Assembly: GCA_018340375.1 (NCBI GenBank)
Contig: JAFFJZ010000004.1
Coordinates: 25,766,001 to 25,830,000 of the forward strand
Direction of reading: 5' to 3'
Origin: Gonatopus flavifemur
Taxonomy: Eukaryota; Arthropoda; Insecta; Hymenoptera; Dryinidae
Length of the DNA stretch: 64,000 nt
The notes below the pieces were generated by a model. That model saw nothing but the letters and a program-made list of their open reading frames with translations, was not told the origin of the DNA and did not search any database. The position numbers and the translations under genes are program-made. This document shows positions 33,340 through 44,908 of this stretch, piece by piece; the stretch's first letter is position 1, and each line of letters starts with the position of its first letter.

Positions 33340-34695
33340 TTAGGTGTACACATAAGTTTGAGGACACGTTTCGAAAAATTCAAGGTTTATTAAAAAAGAA
33401 ATGAAACACAGTTATTCATCGAAATAATCTACACTGCACTAAATGACCTTCAGCCATCTCTCAGGTAACTCGCGGATGCCTTTCGCAAAGAAACTTTCGT
33501 CTTGCGAGATAAGAAATTTAGTGACCCATTTTTCCACTTCTTCAATGTTTTGAATCGCATGTGAGAAAAATCGTTCTACATTTTCTGGATTAAGTGATAA
33601 TCGGATGGGGCTAACTCTGGTGAATACGCCGTGTGTGGTACAGCTTCCCATCCGAGTGCTAGTAACGTATCCTTGACCGGTTTACCCACATGAGGCCGCA
33701 CGTTGTCATGGAGCAGTTTCACTGGACGTTTTACTTTGCCAGAAAATGGTCGTTTCTTCTCAATTTCTTGATTCACTTGCATCAATCGATGACAATAGCG
33801 AGCGGCAATTACTGTTTGACAAAGTTTGAGAAGTTCATAATACAGTACGCCTTTCATATCCCACCATATGCACAGCATGACTTTGTTACAATGAACATTG
33901 CGCTTTGACGTGGATGTTGTCGGCTCACCGGGGTCAATCCAATGGTATTTACGTTTCGGATTATCAAAATAAATCCACTCTCAATTTTCCACAAGAAAGA
34001 CTTTCTATGTTGCTTGTTGTAAAAAGTCACACAAATGTTAACCCTCCGTGGGTCACCCTCAAAACAGAGGTAATTTTTTAGCATTATCCATCGAAGCTAT
34101 AGCAGACTTATCAACACGCAACTTTTGATGTTCGAAGGAGAAATAAGTGAAGTTTATATTTTGTTGTTAGTAAGAAAGTGTGGTACCCACTTTGTTCCTT
34201 TCCGAATCTTACCCATTGCATTTAAATGATAAGAAACAGTTTGTTAAGTTACTACAAGCTGTTCCGAAAGTTGTTTCTCCGTCTGACAAGAGTTTTCATT
34301 CAACAACGCTTGCAGTTCCTGATCGTCCACCTTTACAGGAGACCCAGTGCGTCGACGGTCACTAACGCCGAAATCACCCTTTTTGAATCGCTCATACCAA
34401 TACTCACATGTACTTTTAGATACAATGTTGTCTCCAAGAACAGAACATATGGATTTACACGCTTTCCGAACACTTTTTTCTTGATGGAATTCATATCGAA
34501 TGCAGTGTCTAATAAATAGCTTATCGGTCTGCATGTTTAATTCACAGAATTTCTAGATTATGTTTATGACTCCTTCACGTTTCGATACTACATATCAAGC
34601 GCCATCTATCATAAGTGAGCGGGACCTTGGAATTAATTTAGAATAGCTGTTATGATACAAAATCGAAGTGTCCTAAAACTTATTTGTACACCTAA
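33340..34695 (-). mobile_element. mariner element 3, inserted in RTE copy 1
   Basis: 1356 bp with ends TTAGGTGTACACATAAGTTT and inverted TTAGGTGTACAAATAAGTTT, then RAGGACAC on both sides. TA is duplicated at 33338-33339 and 34696-34697. RTE copy 2 shows the empty site AGAATGATATATGAATT near 59370, so removing the element plus one TA restores the LINE sequence. Confidence 0.93.
33439..34534 (-). pseudogene. mariner transposase, inactivated
   Basis: Starts at ATG 34532-34534 (MQTDKLFIRHCIRYEF). The N-terminal domain runs through STCEYWYERFKKGDFGVSD to QLSEQL. After a shift, RKSFLWKIESGF is seen where related proteins carry the TGDEKW block with the first catalytic aspartate; here that block is missing and the frame moves again. 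The core resumes with MLCIWWDMKGVLYYELLK, the second aspartate in LLHDNVRPHV and the third in YSPELAPSDYHL. A further frame change leads to EEVEKWVTKF and LPERWLKVI, ending at a stop 33439-33441, short of the usual C-terminal tail. It is closer to element 1 (mauritiana style) than to element 2. Confidence 0.88.
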
Positions 34696-34836
34696 TATAT
34701 GAATTATATAAGAATCAAACCGCAATAATAGAAATATACGGTCAAAAAGGAGAAGCACAAATTGAAAAAGGGTTGAGACAAGGATACTCACTATCACCAC
34801 TGATTTTCAATTTGTATATAGGAAAAGCGATGAACA

Positions 34837-35207
34837 CACGGAGAGAAAAAATTTGCTGGCGCAGCAAATCGAGTTATTATATATAGAATAGCAAAAATTT
34901 TTTGCTTACCTAGCTAAAAATTTGCTATAACAGCAATCGTGTTAGCTACGACAGCAATTTTTTAGCTTTGGCAGCAAAAAATGTTCGCTCCGTCAGCAAA
35001 TTTTCAGTATTATATACAGAATAGCAAACAAATTTTGCTGGGATAGCAAACATTTTTTGCTGCCACAGCTAAAAATTCGCTGTCGCAGTTAACAAGGTTG
35101 CTGGAACAGCAAATAGTTTGCTGTCACAGCAAAAAATTTGCTGCTCTGGCAAAAGGAACCCAGCAAAAGTACATTTCGCTGCCACAGCGAATTCCTTTTT
35201 CTCCGTG
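34837..35207. repeat. CAC...GTG MITE with TTGCTG words, CA duplication (copy 1)
   Basis: 371 bp, ends CACGGAGAGAAAAAATTTGC and inverted CACGGAGAAAAAGGAATTCG, CA at 34835-34836 and 35208-35209. The interior alternates AATTTGCTG and CAGCAAA words in both orientations with an ATATATAGAATAG block. The empty site is visible in RTE copy 2 (GATGAACGAAGTGAAGG). A second copy lies inverted at 38775-39124. Confidence 0.9.
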
Positions 35208-35209
35208 CA

Positions 35210-36037
35210 AAGTGAAGGAGCAAGTGCGATTGAAATTACAGATTCAGGGAGAGAATGTAACCCTGTTGAGATTTGCGGATGACATAGCTATATTGGCTAC
35301 GAGTGGCGCTGAGTTAGAAAATATTCTCAACACTATGAAAACAATATTACTACAAAAGTATTGTATGAGTATAAATGAGGACAACAAAATGCATGATTTG
35401 TACAACAGCGAAAACATCAAGAAGAACGAAAATCAAAATAGATGCGAAGACAACTCAGCAAGTGAAAGAATTGGAATATCTAGGGAGCACAATTACAGAA
35501 AATGGTAAAAGCGACAGGGATACGAGAGCAAGTATAGCACAAGGAAAACAGGCTTTCCACCAGAAGGAACAGTTACCATGTCCGAAGAATATTAGCTTAG
35601 CAGTGAGGAAGAAATTCGTGAAGAGTTACGTTTGGAGCACAGCATTATATGGTTGCGAAACCTAGACAATTGGAAAAACGGACCAACGAAGACTTGAAGC
35701 TTTTGAAATGTGGTGTTATAGAAGGATGTTTAGAGTAAAGTGGATAGAGAGAATGAGAAATGAAGAAGTACTTGAGAAGGTAAATGAAAAAAGAAGTTCT
35801 TTAAGACAGGTCGTGAAAAGAAGAAGTTATCTGATAGGACACACATTAGGGCATGATAGTTTATAGAAAACAATATTGGAAAGCAAAATGAATGGCAAAA
35901 CTCGCAAAGGTAGACTTGAATTAAGTTATAAGAAGCAAATTATACAAGATAAGGGTTGTCGTAGATATGCAGAAATTAAACGATTAGCGGATAATAGACA
36001 GGGTTGGAGGATTTCATCAAACCAGTCATAAGACTGA
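35210..36037 (+). pseudogene. Reverse transcriptase C-terminal half, frameshifted
   Basis: The palm motif FADD is intact at 35272-35283 (LLRFADDIAILA), followed by the thumb segment. A frameshift near 35360-35400 moves the reading to the frame carrying VKELEYLGSTITENG, NISLAVRKKFVKSYVWSTAL and YGCET. A stop lies at about 35663; downstream, EAFEMWCYRRMFRVKW, NEEVLEKVNEKRS and RRSYLIGHTLGHDSL are readable with another stop near 35863. The RQGC motif upstream reads RQGY. Reverse transcribes its own RNA in the living family; this copy is inactive. Confidence 0.85.
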
Positions 36038-36058
36038 TTACTTCATGATGATGATGAC

Positions 36059-38499
36059 ATCCTTCCCCATCTTATCGCTCTGGACCAATTCAGCTGAAAC
36101 TCATATGAGACCGGTATTCCCCCGGTCTACGACTGTATGATATTCGCGTTCACAATTTGTTGACAGACTGACAGAGATGATGACGGACGGATGGATAGAT
36201 GAACAGACACAAAACCAAAATTTTCCCCGACTCGAGTGGAATGTTTTGGTTTCAGAAATTTTCATTTCGAAGACAAAAAAATTTCGGTCCTCCGGAACGA
36301 TCACAAAGTTTCCCTTTGAACGAGGAAACAACAAATCAAAAAACATACACATCGTAATCATGTCTCTGGGAGATTTGTGTCAATGTTACTTCATTTTACT
36401 GCACCATTTCTAAAAAATATTCATTCCTGAGTAAGAATGTTCATTTCGGTTCGCCAAACGGTACTGTTGCAGATGTAGTGCGGGCGTATCACGTTCGCAA
36501 CAGTATCGCAAAAACACGCAACACGCCTGCATCAGTCCCGTTGGATGAACCAGGAATGACAATTTTTACTTGGGTTGTTCAAGAAAAACTACATTGCTCA
36601 GAGGGAGAGGAGGGGGGGGGGGAGGTGATCTCACTTTGTTCCTTCGATGGAAAAAATTGAAAATCAAATGCAGAGAATTGGTCGAAATTTTTTTCGAAAT
36701 ATTTTTCATTGTAAAAAAAGAAACATTCAATTCAGATAAGAATTTGAACTATAGAGGAATTTCTCCGGGAGTGCTCCTGTTTCACTTTAATGTATGCCTT
36801 TTCGATGTTGATTATCTTAATCATCATCTGTTTACACTGTTATTGAGAAAATTACAATGGAACGTAATGCCATGAGAATAAATTCCAGAACTATTAATCA
36901 CTGATCGTCTGATAGATGTTCGCGATAAGAAATACGATTGAACACTATACTCAATGTTATTCCTTGCGTTATGCGCGTATAAAAATAGATTGGAAACTAT
37001 GTAAAGTATGTTTTCATATCCCACGACTTGATTCTAGATAATAATTTATTATTTTACTATCTTTTCAAACCTTTTCAAACAGTGCACTCATGTCCAATCT
37101 TTTTCATGAAAACCTTCAATAATGGAGCTTCATTTCAACTCTTCGGAATAAATATCTTATCTCATTTCTTGAGTGTATATACAATGGAAATATCTTACCC
37201 CTTTGCAAATTTCTTGAAATTTCATGCATTCAATGAGCACATATGTGAACAAAGTCTTCAATTTTTGATAATTGAATTCAAAATTCATTTATACGTCTCT
37301 GCCCCAGAGATAAATTGATTATACAAATCATATCCCATGTGGATACTAACTATTATAATCTGTATGTTGAGAGGTATTAACTATTTCTTTAGTCCTAAAA
37401 TAAGATTCTTACAGTTGAACTGTGATCGTTATAAAAGTGATATACTTACCAATAAAATCCGTCTTTCATTCGTAAGATTCTCTATTACCTGCAGTGATCA
37501 AAAAGAGATTTTGAAAACAGTATTAAATGGACCAAAAAAAAATATAAAGTTATGATAAACAAAAATCTTTTATCAATCCTTATAATCTCCCTTCTAAATG
37601 AAAATCAAGTTATAATGTCCAGATGTTTTCCATAAGAAAATTTTGAAGGGAATTCTTTTCTGAAATTCGGGTTCTGTACAACATTAGATGGAATATTGGA
37701 TTAATTCCTCAAAAATTCAAGATCTTTTTATGAAATACATTTTGAGGAGTTTTACACAAACGAAAATTGTACCAGTTGTATAACTTATTACAGCCGATAC
37801 ATAACCAAATGGCGCGTTATCTCAAGCTGTTGAGACCTTACCTGCTTCAGGTAGGTGATAGGTTAAGTAGGTAGGTTCGAATCCCTTTTAGAAATAAAAA
37901 TTTCTCAGACAGGAAGAGGTTACCACAAATATTAACCGACAGGAAGTAAGATAAAATTCTGGGAAGAATCTTTTTCTTTATGTTGATGAAAAATTATTAC
38001 TTTTGCATTGTTATTGTTTACAGCATCTTGAACTCGGACAGCACAACAGTTCAGGATGAGTTTAACAAACATATATGAGTCACTTACATTCTATCCCTAT
38101 TCTGCACAGAATTGTCCACTAATTTCTATACATAAACCCACTATCCTGTCCTATAGACATTCATAATGATCGAAAAAATGTTTTCTCCATTTCTAACAAC
38201 TCTGAACATATAGAAGGAGATAATATCGGTCTGTCAGACCGGGGGTTACGGTTGACGTGATTTAAAGGAGGGTTATGGCTTAAGAGTTGAATGGCGAACA
38301 ATGGATTTCCTATCATTGGCAAAATTATGACCGAGCACTGACTAATAAGACAAGCCAGTGATGAAAATCGCTGAAAATAAGTGGATGTAAGGCTTGTTTT
38401 ATGGCTAACGATTGGTTTCCTGTCACTGGCTGCAGTCTGGTTGTAAAGGATGCTTGGAGGAAACGCACTTGAAACTGGCAACAAACATAAGATATTCCA
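36059..38499. other. No gene recognised
   Basis: Open frames up to about 113 codons exist (for example 36570-36875 and the minus strand at 38161-38502), but none has recognisable motifs. A G-rich run lies at 36600-36624. At 37810-37890 a box-B-like GGTTCGAATCC follows a short hairpin, too weak for a tRNA call. Confidence 0.4.
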
Positions 38500-38742
38500 C
38501 ACTGAGAGAAATAATGATTAATATAAAGAATTTAAATTCATGAATACTGCCAAGAATAAAAATTCTTGATCACAGTTAATATGTTATTGGCCCAAAAGAA
38601 ATTTTCTTAAAACAAGGAAATATTTCTCGATTCAAGGAAATTTCTTTTGGGCCAATAACATATTAGCTATAATCAAGAATTTGTATTCTTGGCAGTATTC
38701 ATGAATTTAAATTCTTGATATTAATCATTATTTCTCTCAGTG
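38500..38742. repeat. Near-perfect palindromic MITE, CA duplication
   Basis: 243 bp. CACTGAGAGAAATAATGATT at both ends in inverse orientation; arms of about 115 bp pair nearly throughout (GGCCCAAAAGAAATTT around the centre). CA at 38498-38499 and 38743-38744. Confidence 0.9.
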
Positions 38743-38774
38743 CAATTTTCTCTCGCTGAAGCTTATGAATATTG

Positions 38775-39124
38775 CACGGAGAAAAAGGAATTCGCTGTGG
38801 CAGCGGAATCTACTTTTGCGGGGTTCCTTTTGCCAGAGCAGCAAATTTTTTGCTGTGACAGCAATCTTGTTAGCTGCGACAGCGAATTTTTAGCTGTGGC
38901 AGCAAAAAGCATTTGCTATCCCAGCAAAATTTGTTTGCTATTCTGTATATAATACTGAAAATTTGCTGGCGGAGCAAATATTTTTTGCTGCCACGGCTAA
39001 AAAATTGCTGTCGTAGCTAACACGATTGCTGTTATAGCAAATTTTTAGCTAGGTCAGCAAAAAATTTTGCTATTCTATATATAATACCTCGATTTGCTGG
39101 GTCAGCAAATTTTTTCTCTCCGTG
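38775..39124. repeat. CAC...GTG MITE with TTGCTG words, TG duplication (copy 2)
   Basis: 350 bp, the reverse-oriented copy of 34837-35207. Starts CACGGAGAAAAAGGAATTCG and ends TTTTTTCTCTCCGTG, flanked by TG at 38773-38774 and 39125-39126. In the orientation of copy 1 the duplication is CA, the same target. Confidence 0.9.
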
Positions 39125-39363
39125 TGTTTGTGCAGTAAAAAGAAGAACCTAATTTCAGCCAGAATGGGAGCTGAATGCAAGACGCAGCTAAAAGAAGACT
39201 CGTCAGACCTAAAGTCAGCCACTAGAAAACCTTTTTATACTCACACAAGAGTACAACTTACAATAATCACTATTGGGCTGGAATTGGGACTGAATTGGAA
39301 CTCAAATTCGAAGCAAATTGATTCTAATGAATGTGTTCGTCCATTGTTATTTGTTTGATTCCA

Positions 39364-39548
39364 CACAGTGAAAAATTTTGTGTATTTTTAACACACGTGT
39401 ATATCCCAGGAGGTCCACTCACAATTTATGTTGAATATCAACACAAAAATGTTAAATTTACACTGAAAATCTGTCACTTTCAGAATTTGATATGTTGTTT
39501 TCAACACAAACTCTAAGTGGACGTTCTGTGACAAAATTTGTCGCTGTG
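39364..39548. repeat. CAC...GTG MITE, CA duplication
   Basis: 185 bp with CACAGTGAAAAATTTTGTG and inverted CACAGCGACAAATTTTGTC; CA at 39362-39363 and 39549-39550. AACACA words recur inside. Confidence 0.7.
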
Positions 39549-39550
39549 CA

Positions 39551-39900
39551 CTCAACATGGTGTTACCTATCGATGATGAGAAATATGTGTGTGTGCATTT
39601 AACGGATTAAAAAAAAATGTTTTCCCCTCATTAATCATTCAACCTTACTGATGACAGTGCGATTATATCATGATCATAGCTGTCCAAGACCGCAAATCTA
39701 AAACGCTCTTTGGGGGATTCGAAACTACGTCCTTGTTGGATTATCCCGTCCTCACCCTTTGTATTTAACCACTTCGCCAAGCTGCAGTTGCAGTCGAGTG
39801 GTGTGATAAATCATTTTTTCCCACACCTGCACGGGAAGTTGATGTTTTCTGACCTATTTTTAGGGAAGAAAGTGCTGAATTCCAAGCGAATGTGTCACAG
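39551..39900. other. No gene recognised
   Basis: Spacer between a MITE and a short tandem array; an open frame crosses into the array, but its composition follows the repeat. Confidence 0.35.
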
Positions 39901-40005
39901 CGGCAGGAAAATATTTTCCGCCCGCTCACAGCGGGAGGAAAGTACTTTCTGCCCGCTCGCAACGGGAGGAAAGTACTTTCTGCCCGCTTCCAGCGGAAGG
40001 AAAAT
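39901..40005. repeat. 31-bp tandem repeat, about 3.4 copies
   Basis: Unit CGGGAGGAAAGTACTTTCTG plus CCCGCTCGCAA, repeated at 31-bp steps with small changes. Each unit contains a GGAAAGTACTTTCC-like palindrome. Confidence 0.8.
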
Positions 40006-40275
40006 ACAAACTATCTTTTCGTTCTGAAATATGCATATGAATATTTTATATGCAATTAAACAGATGATTTTCACTTTCCTTGAAAAAGTGAAAAAGGTAG
40101 CTGTCACGTGGGTTGATTCCCTTGATGTTGAATAAAAAATGCAAACGTCGATATTTCAAAAAATCCGTATGTATTTCACTAGATAATCATATTACGAATA
40201 CAATAAATAAAAAAATGATAATAATCGGTTCGATCAATTGAAAATTGATGGAGATAGAGCTCTTACCGATTTTTA

Positions 40276-40495
40276 CACTGGAAAAAATATTTATTTGTCC
40301 TCTCTCCATAAAATATTTATTTGTAGAAATGAAATATTCAATTGGATGCAGAAGCTGATTGCTTGTCGCGAATGAATTATTTATTTAGAAGATCAATTTA
40401 TTTGTAGCAAGCATTCCATTATTTGATTCCATTAAATATTTCATGAATCCTAAGAAATATTTTATGGAGAGAGGACAAATAAACTATTCTCGTTG
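40276..40495. repeat. Foldback MITE, degraded ends
   Basis: Arms share TATTTATTTGTCCTCTCTCC and ATAAAATATTT in inverted orientation. Ends CACTGGAAAAAAT and inverted CAACGAGAATAG resemble a worn CACNGAGAAA element. TA precedes the left end; the right flank is GA. Confidence 0.6.
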
Positions 40496-41264
40496 GAAGA
40501 AATTTTTTGTTCAGCCTACAATGCAGTTTTGAGATTAATGCGCGCAAAGTTTTGGTGATGATTTATTCGCTCACTCTCTGATAATCTATCACCAACGTTC
40601 CTTTTACGGTTCCCCATAGGTGTCGCTTATGCTTTATTCCACTTTCCATTTTGACCATGGAGATTTCCAGTTGAGGAGAATATCTTATTAAAATATCAAC
40701 CTGACCCCCCCCCCCCTTCCCCTATTTTACCCCCAAACAACATATCTTCATGTGAACAAACTATTTGTTAATCGAGTGAAAGCTCTCGTAGCTGTAACAG
40801 ACAAGTTATTTTCACAACAGTTTCATTTCTATTAGAACTACAACAAACTATTCTTTCCTGTGCAATAATAATCGATTCCATAACCCGTTCCATTCTAAGT
40901 TTCACGATTGAAATTCAGCAATACCATTCATGAATGCATATAATAACCATTATGTTCTGGTTGCGTTCTATGGTGAAATTACTCATAATTGATCATTGTC
41001 ATTGTTTTTAAGATAGTAAAATGCTTCACAAAAGATTTATTGTTTATACAACCAAATGAACGTGAATGAATGAATTTCCCATAGTATGCCAATTTCATTT
41101 CTTCAGACTTTCTAAGGAGTGTCGTAACTTGTAACACGTACTTCTTTTTCTAATGATTGAATAGCAGGTGATGTCATACAACAGTTACACCTTCTCTTTA
41201 TTAACGGTCAATAGCTACACGTTGAAGAAATTCTTTGATGATCTCATTGACTGTCTGATAACTC
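40496..41264. other. No gene; poly-C run
   Basis: No coding sequence. A run of 12 C lies near 40705-40716. Confidence 0.4.
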
Positions 41265-43691
41265 ATCGCTGTGAAGTTGACACTACATATTTATGAAAAT
41301 TGATTTTTTGAATGGAGTTCTGTATTCCTCCAGCATAGTTCTACAGTTCTCAATCAGTCCCGAAAAAGGTTCCGTTCATAAAGGTGAATGAAAATTCTTT
41401 TTAAGAATAGGGGTGCTGAATTGACGTGACACCTCATATGTTGACAATGCTCAATATTATCGTGATTATCGTGTCTCCAGATGGGGTTCTACAATTACTG
41501 ATGTGTCTTGGGAATAGTCTTCACCAAGCTGTTGAATGGGACTAAGAAACAATTTACCGCCAGTACCACATATTTTAGGAATGAAAATGACACGGAGTTC
41601 TAGATCCAGATCATCGTAACTAAGAGTTCTCCGAGGAGTTCTCGATATAACGATGGAACTGAAATAATTTGGGAACCATGGATAGAGAAAACACCCTGCA
41701 GGTCTCTAGTCACGTGGGAACTTAGTTCCGCCGCAATGCGCATTCCACAGATATGATTTCGTGGTGCATTGGAGTCGATTACTTGATTGAAGGGCAATAG
41801 ATATCTCGAAACTCTATTTTGAGAGTCATGGAAGTATGAAAATCTCCACGGAACTGAGAAGATGAAGCGAAGAGACCTCACAACCTCGGAGACATGATTC
41901 CGTTCACAGTTCTCACACTAATATCGACAGTTCTGGGTTCAATTGATACAGTACTGCATCTCAGAATATGAATATCGTACAGAACTCTATTGAAGGAGGC
42001 GAGGAATCACATGTGAATTCCGAGAACTCGCATTCAGTTTCGATAAAGTTACATTCTGGAGAGAATTACTCTGACTGCAGTTTTGGTATGATGACTGCGA
42101 GTTCTGGGCTCAATCATGAGAGTTCTCAACTGAGGAACACTCCTGCCTCTTGGAACATATTCCTAGAATCCAAGAACTGTCACCTTCCAACGAAATCTCC
42201 TGGGAATGAGAAGGGGTGAGAACTTGGAAAAATCGATCAACTGTTCGCACACCAATATCGACAGTTTTGGTTCCAATTAATCTAGTTCTGCATCTCGGAA
42301 TATGAGTATCGTACAGAACTCTATCGTGGGACACGGGAACTTCGATAGAAACTCACAGAACTTGCGGTAATCATACCAGAACTGCATTCAGAGCAATTCT
42401 CTCCGGAATAAAGCTGTACCAGAACTGGAAACGAGTTCTGGTAATTTCCATGAGAGTTCTCGCCTCCTTTAATAGAGTTCTGTACGATATCGGCATTCTG
42501 AGATGCAGAACTGTATCCATTGAACGCAGAACTATCGCACTGAAAAAGAAAAAAAAATACGCGATACAGAAGAAAAATCCTCGTCTCAACCAAACTCACG
42601 GGTTGTTTTGGAAACAGCCCAGTCGTATAGCTGTCACAAGGATATGAATATTGTGTACAGTAATTTGTTTGACTTCAGAATGGATATAGTTCATACAGCT
42701 AAACATCACAGGTCATATGGCTAAACATGAATCCGGAGTATCCCAGATTATAAAATTGTTGGCGTAATGAAACTCTGTTTATCAAATACTTCTACATTCG
42801 CCATCTACATTGATTTGAAATGAGATTGAATAACCTCAAAATCAAAACATATTGTCCGCGAGTTTTGGGCTAGCCCCATCTAACCTCAAATAATTTCATA
42901 TTGTTCGCAAAATTTTCCGGTAAAAATCAAATGTCCAGCAACTTGCACGTTCCTTGGTGAAATGAAGCGTATACACGATGCGCATTTCTCACAAAAATTT
43001 TCCAAAAAATGTGACGACGTATACTGTATGCATTCAATTAATTGAACATATTGAATGGTTTCAGACGAGAATAAATTAATATACATATTCTCTGTGCCAA
43101 GAACTGAAATTGCACACCGCTTTTTCGCAAACATTACGAAAGTTACATGACAATGTTATAATTATTAACCGTGACTATATGCATGTATTTAATGATCACA
43201 AAACATATGGAACGAGATGGTGAGTCAATCACGCTTTCATTATACAATAAAATTCACATTATAAGTTCATCCTAGAAGCAATCTTCTGTTCTGAGTCCTG
43301 ATTTGTGAATCTACAAACAAATCTTCCACATTTCACGTGTATATAGGATAGAAACAAACACCGTCATATCGATCGATATTCACACATCTATCGATCACTG
43401 TAAGAGGGTGCGCGTATAGTTGTGAGCGGTATATCCTTACCTTAGGACAGTAATAAAAATATTCACGAATATTAAGCGTACGTATTCTAGTCATTTGACA
43501 TTTTGAATGGGTGTGGGGACAATGAAAACAACAAAATTTATATGGTCTCAGGAACTAAATTTATTTTTCATAGCACACATTGATACACATAGAATTTCAC
43601 AGACATGTGCTTAACATGTCAATAATCCCTCCAGCTCAACTGATATTGCTCTTGAGCAGAAATAATTTTTTTCAGTGCGATATTAGTGTGA

Positions 43692-44699
43692 GAACTGTTG
43701 ATCGATTTCTCCAAGTTCTGACCCCTGATACAATTCCATGGTTTTTAGATGAAAGCCAACAGAGTTCTCGGCTCCTTGAGACGAGTTCTGACAGGAATGA
43801 GTGCTCCTCAGTTGAGAGCTCTCATGATTGAGCCCAGAACTCACGGTAATCGGACCAGAACCACACTCAAAGTAATCTTCTCCGCAATGAAACTTAATCG
43901 AGACTGAATGCGAGTTCTTGGAATTCCAATGAGAGTTCTTTCTTCCTTTAATAGAGCTTGTACGATATTCATATACTGAGATGCAGAACTGTATTCATCC
44001 AACCCAGATCTGTGGAAATTATCGTAAGAACTGTCGATCGATTTTTCCAAGATTTCACCCCTGATCCTTTTATTCCATGACTTCTGGTGAATCGGAGAAC
44101 GTTCCTGGCCTTTGAGGATGAGTTCGAACAGGAATGAGTGTTCCTCAGTTGAGAACCCCAATGATTGACCCTAGAACTTGTAATCATCATACCAGAACTG
44201 CAGTCACAGTAACCCTCTCCGGAATGTAACTTTATGGAAACCGAATGCGAGTTCTGGGAATTTCCATAAGAGTTCTCGCCTCCTCCAATAGAGTTCCGTA
44301 CGATATTCATATTCTGAGATGCAGAAATGTGTCTATTGAATCCAGAACTGTCGATATTAGTGTGAGAACTGTTGATCGATTTTTCCAAGTTCTCACCCCT
44401 TCTCATTCCCAGGAGATTTCGTTGGAAGGTGACAGTTCTTGGATTCTAGGAATATGTTCCGAGAGGCAGGAGTGTTCCTGAGTTGAGAACTCTCATGATT
44501 GAGCCCAGAACTCGCAGTCATCATACCAAAACTGCAGTCAGAGTAATTCTCTCCAGAATGTAACTTTATCGAAACTGAATGCGAGTTCTCGGAATTCACA
44601 TGTGATTCCTCGCCTCCTTCAATAGAGTTCTGTACGATATTCATATTCTGAGATGCAGTACTGTATCAATTGAACCAAGAACTGTCGATATTAGTGTGA
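43692..44699. repeat. Three tandem units of about 336 bp in FB-A
   Basis: Anchors GAACTGTYGATCGATTT at 43692, 44028 and 44366, with a GAACTGTGAAT boundary at 44700: steps of 336, 338 and 334 bp. Each unit holds CTCATGATTGAGCCCAGAAC-like text and an ATATTCATA-CTGAGATGCAG block. Open frames of 80-145 codons here reflect the repeats. Confidence 0.85.
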
Positions 44700-44834
44700 G
44701 AACTGTGAATGGAATCATGTCTCCGAGGTTGTGAGGTCTCTTCGCTTCATCTTCTCAGTTCCGTGGAGATTTTCATACTTCCATGACGCTCAAAATAGAG
44801 TTTCGAGATATCTATTGCCCTTCAAGCAAGTAAT

Positions 44835-44908
44835 CGACTCCAATGCACGACGAAATCATATCAGTGGAATTTCGACTCCAATGCACGACGAAATCATATC
44901 AGTGGAAT
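44835..44908. repeat. 38-bp tandem duplication in FB-A right arm
   Basis: CGACTCCAATGCACGACG through TCAGTGGAAT occurs twice in a row. The left arm has one copy (41735-41775 inverted), so this is a later local duplication. Confidence 0.85.

Larger units (their letters stand above)
33125..36058 (+). mobile_element. RTE-type LINE, copy 1, 5' truncated, interrupted twice
   Basis: Coding homology begins at about 33125 with a QFGYRKNRGTREAILALR segment and stops at 33337, where mariner 3 (33340-34695) intervenes. It resumes at 34698 (YELYK-like, LRQGYSLSPLIFNLY), breaks at 34837-35207 for a MITE, and continues to a TTCATGATGATGATGA tail at about 36042-36058. With both insertions removed the segment is about 1.2 kb. 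The short 3' end with a trinucleotide tail directly after the ORF is typical of RTE elements. Copy 2 (55815-59745) has the same tail and provides empty sites for both insertions. Confidence 0.85.

Noticed and set aside
37805..37895. Possible tRNA: box-B-like GGTTCGAATCC after an ACCTG/TAGGT hairpin
   Set aside because: Box A is poor, the T stem and acceptor stem do not pair, and the loop would give a TCA anticodon; too weak to annotate.
38161..38502. A 113-codon minus-strand frame
   Set aside because: No family motif; adjacent to a MITE; composition gives no support for coding.
42886..43134. An 82-codon minus-strand frame in the FB-A loop
   Set aside because: Considered as a possible FB-encoded protein, but it is too short and has no recognisable domain.
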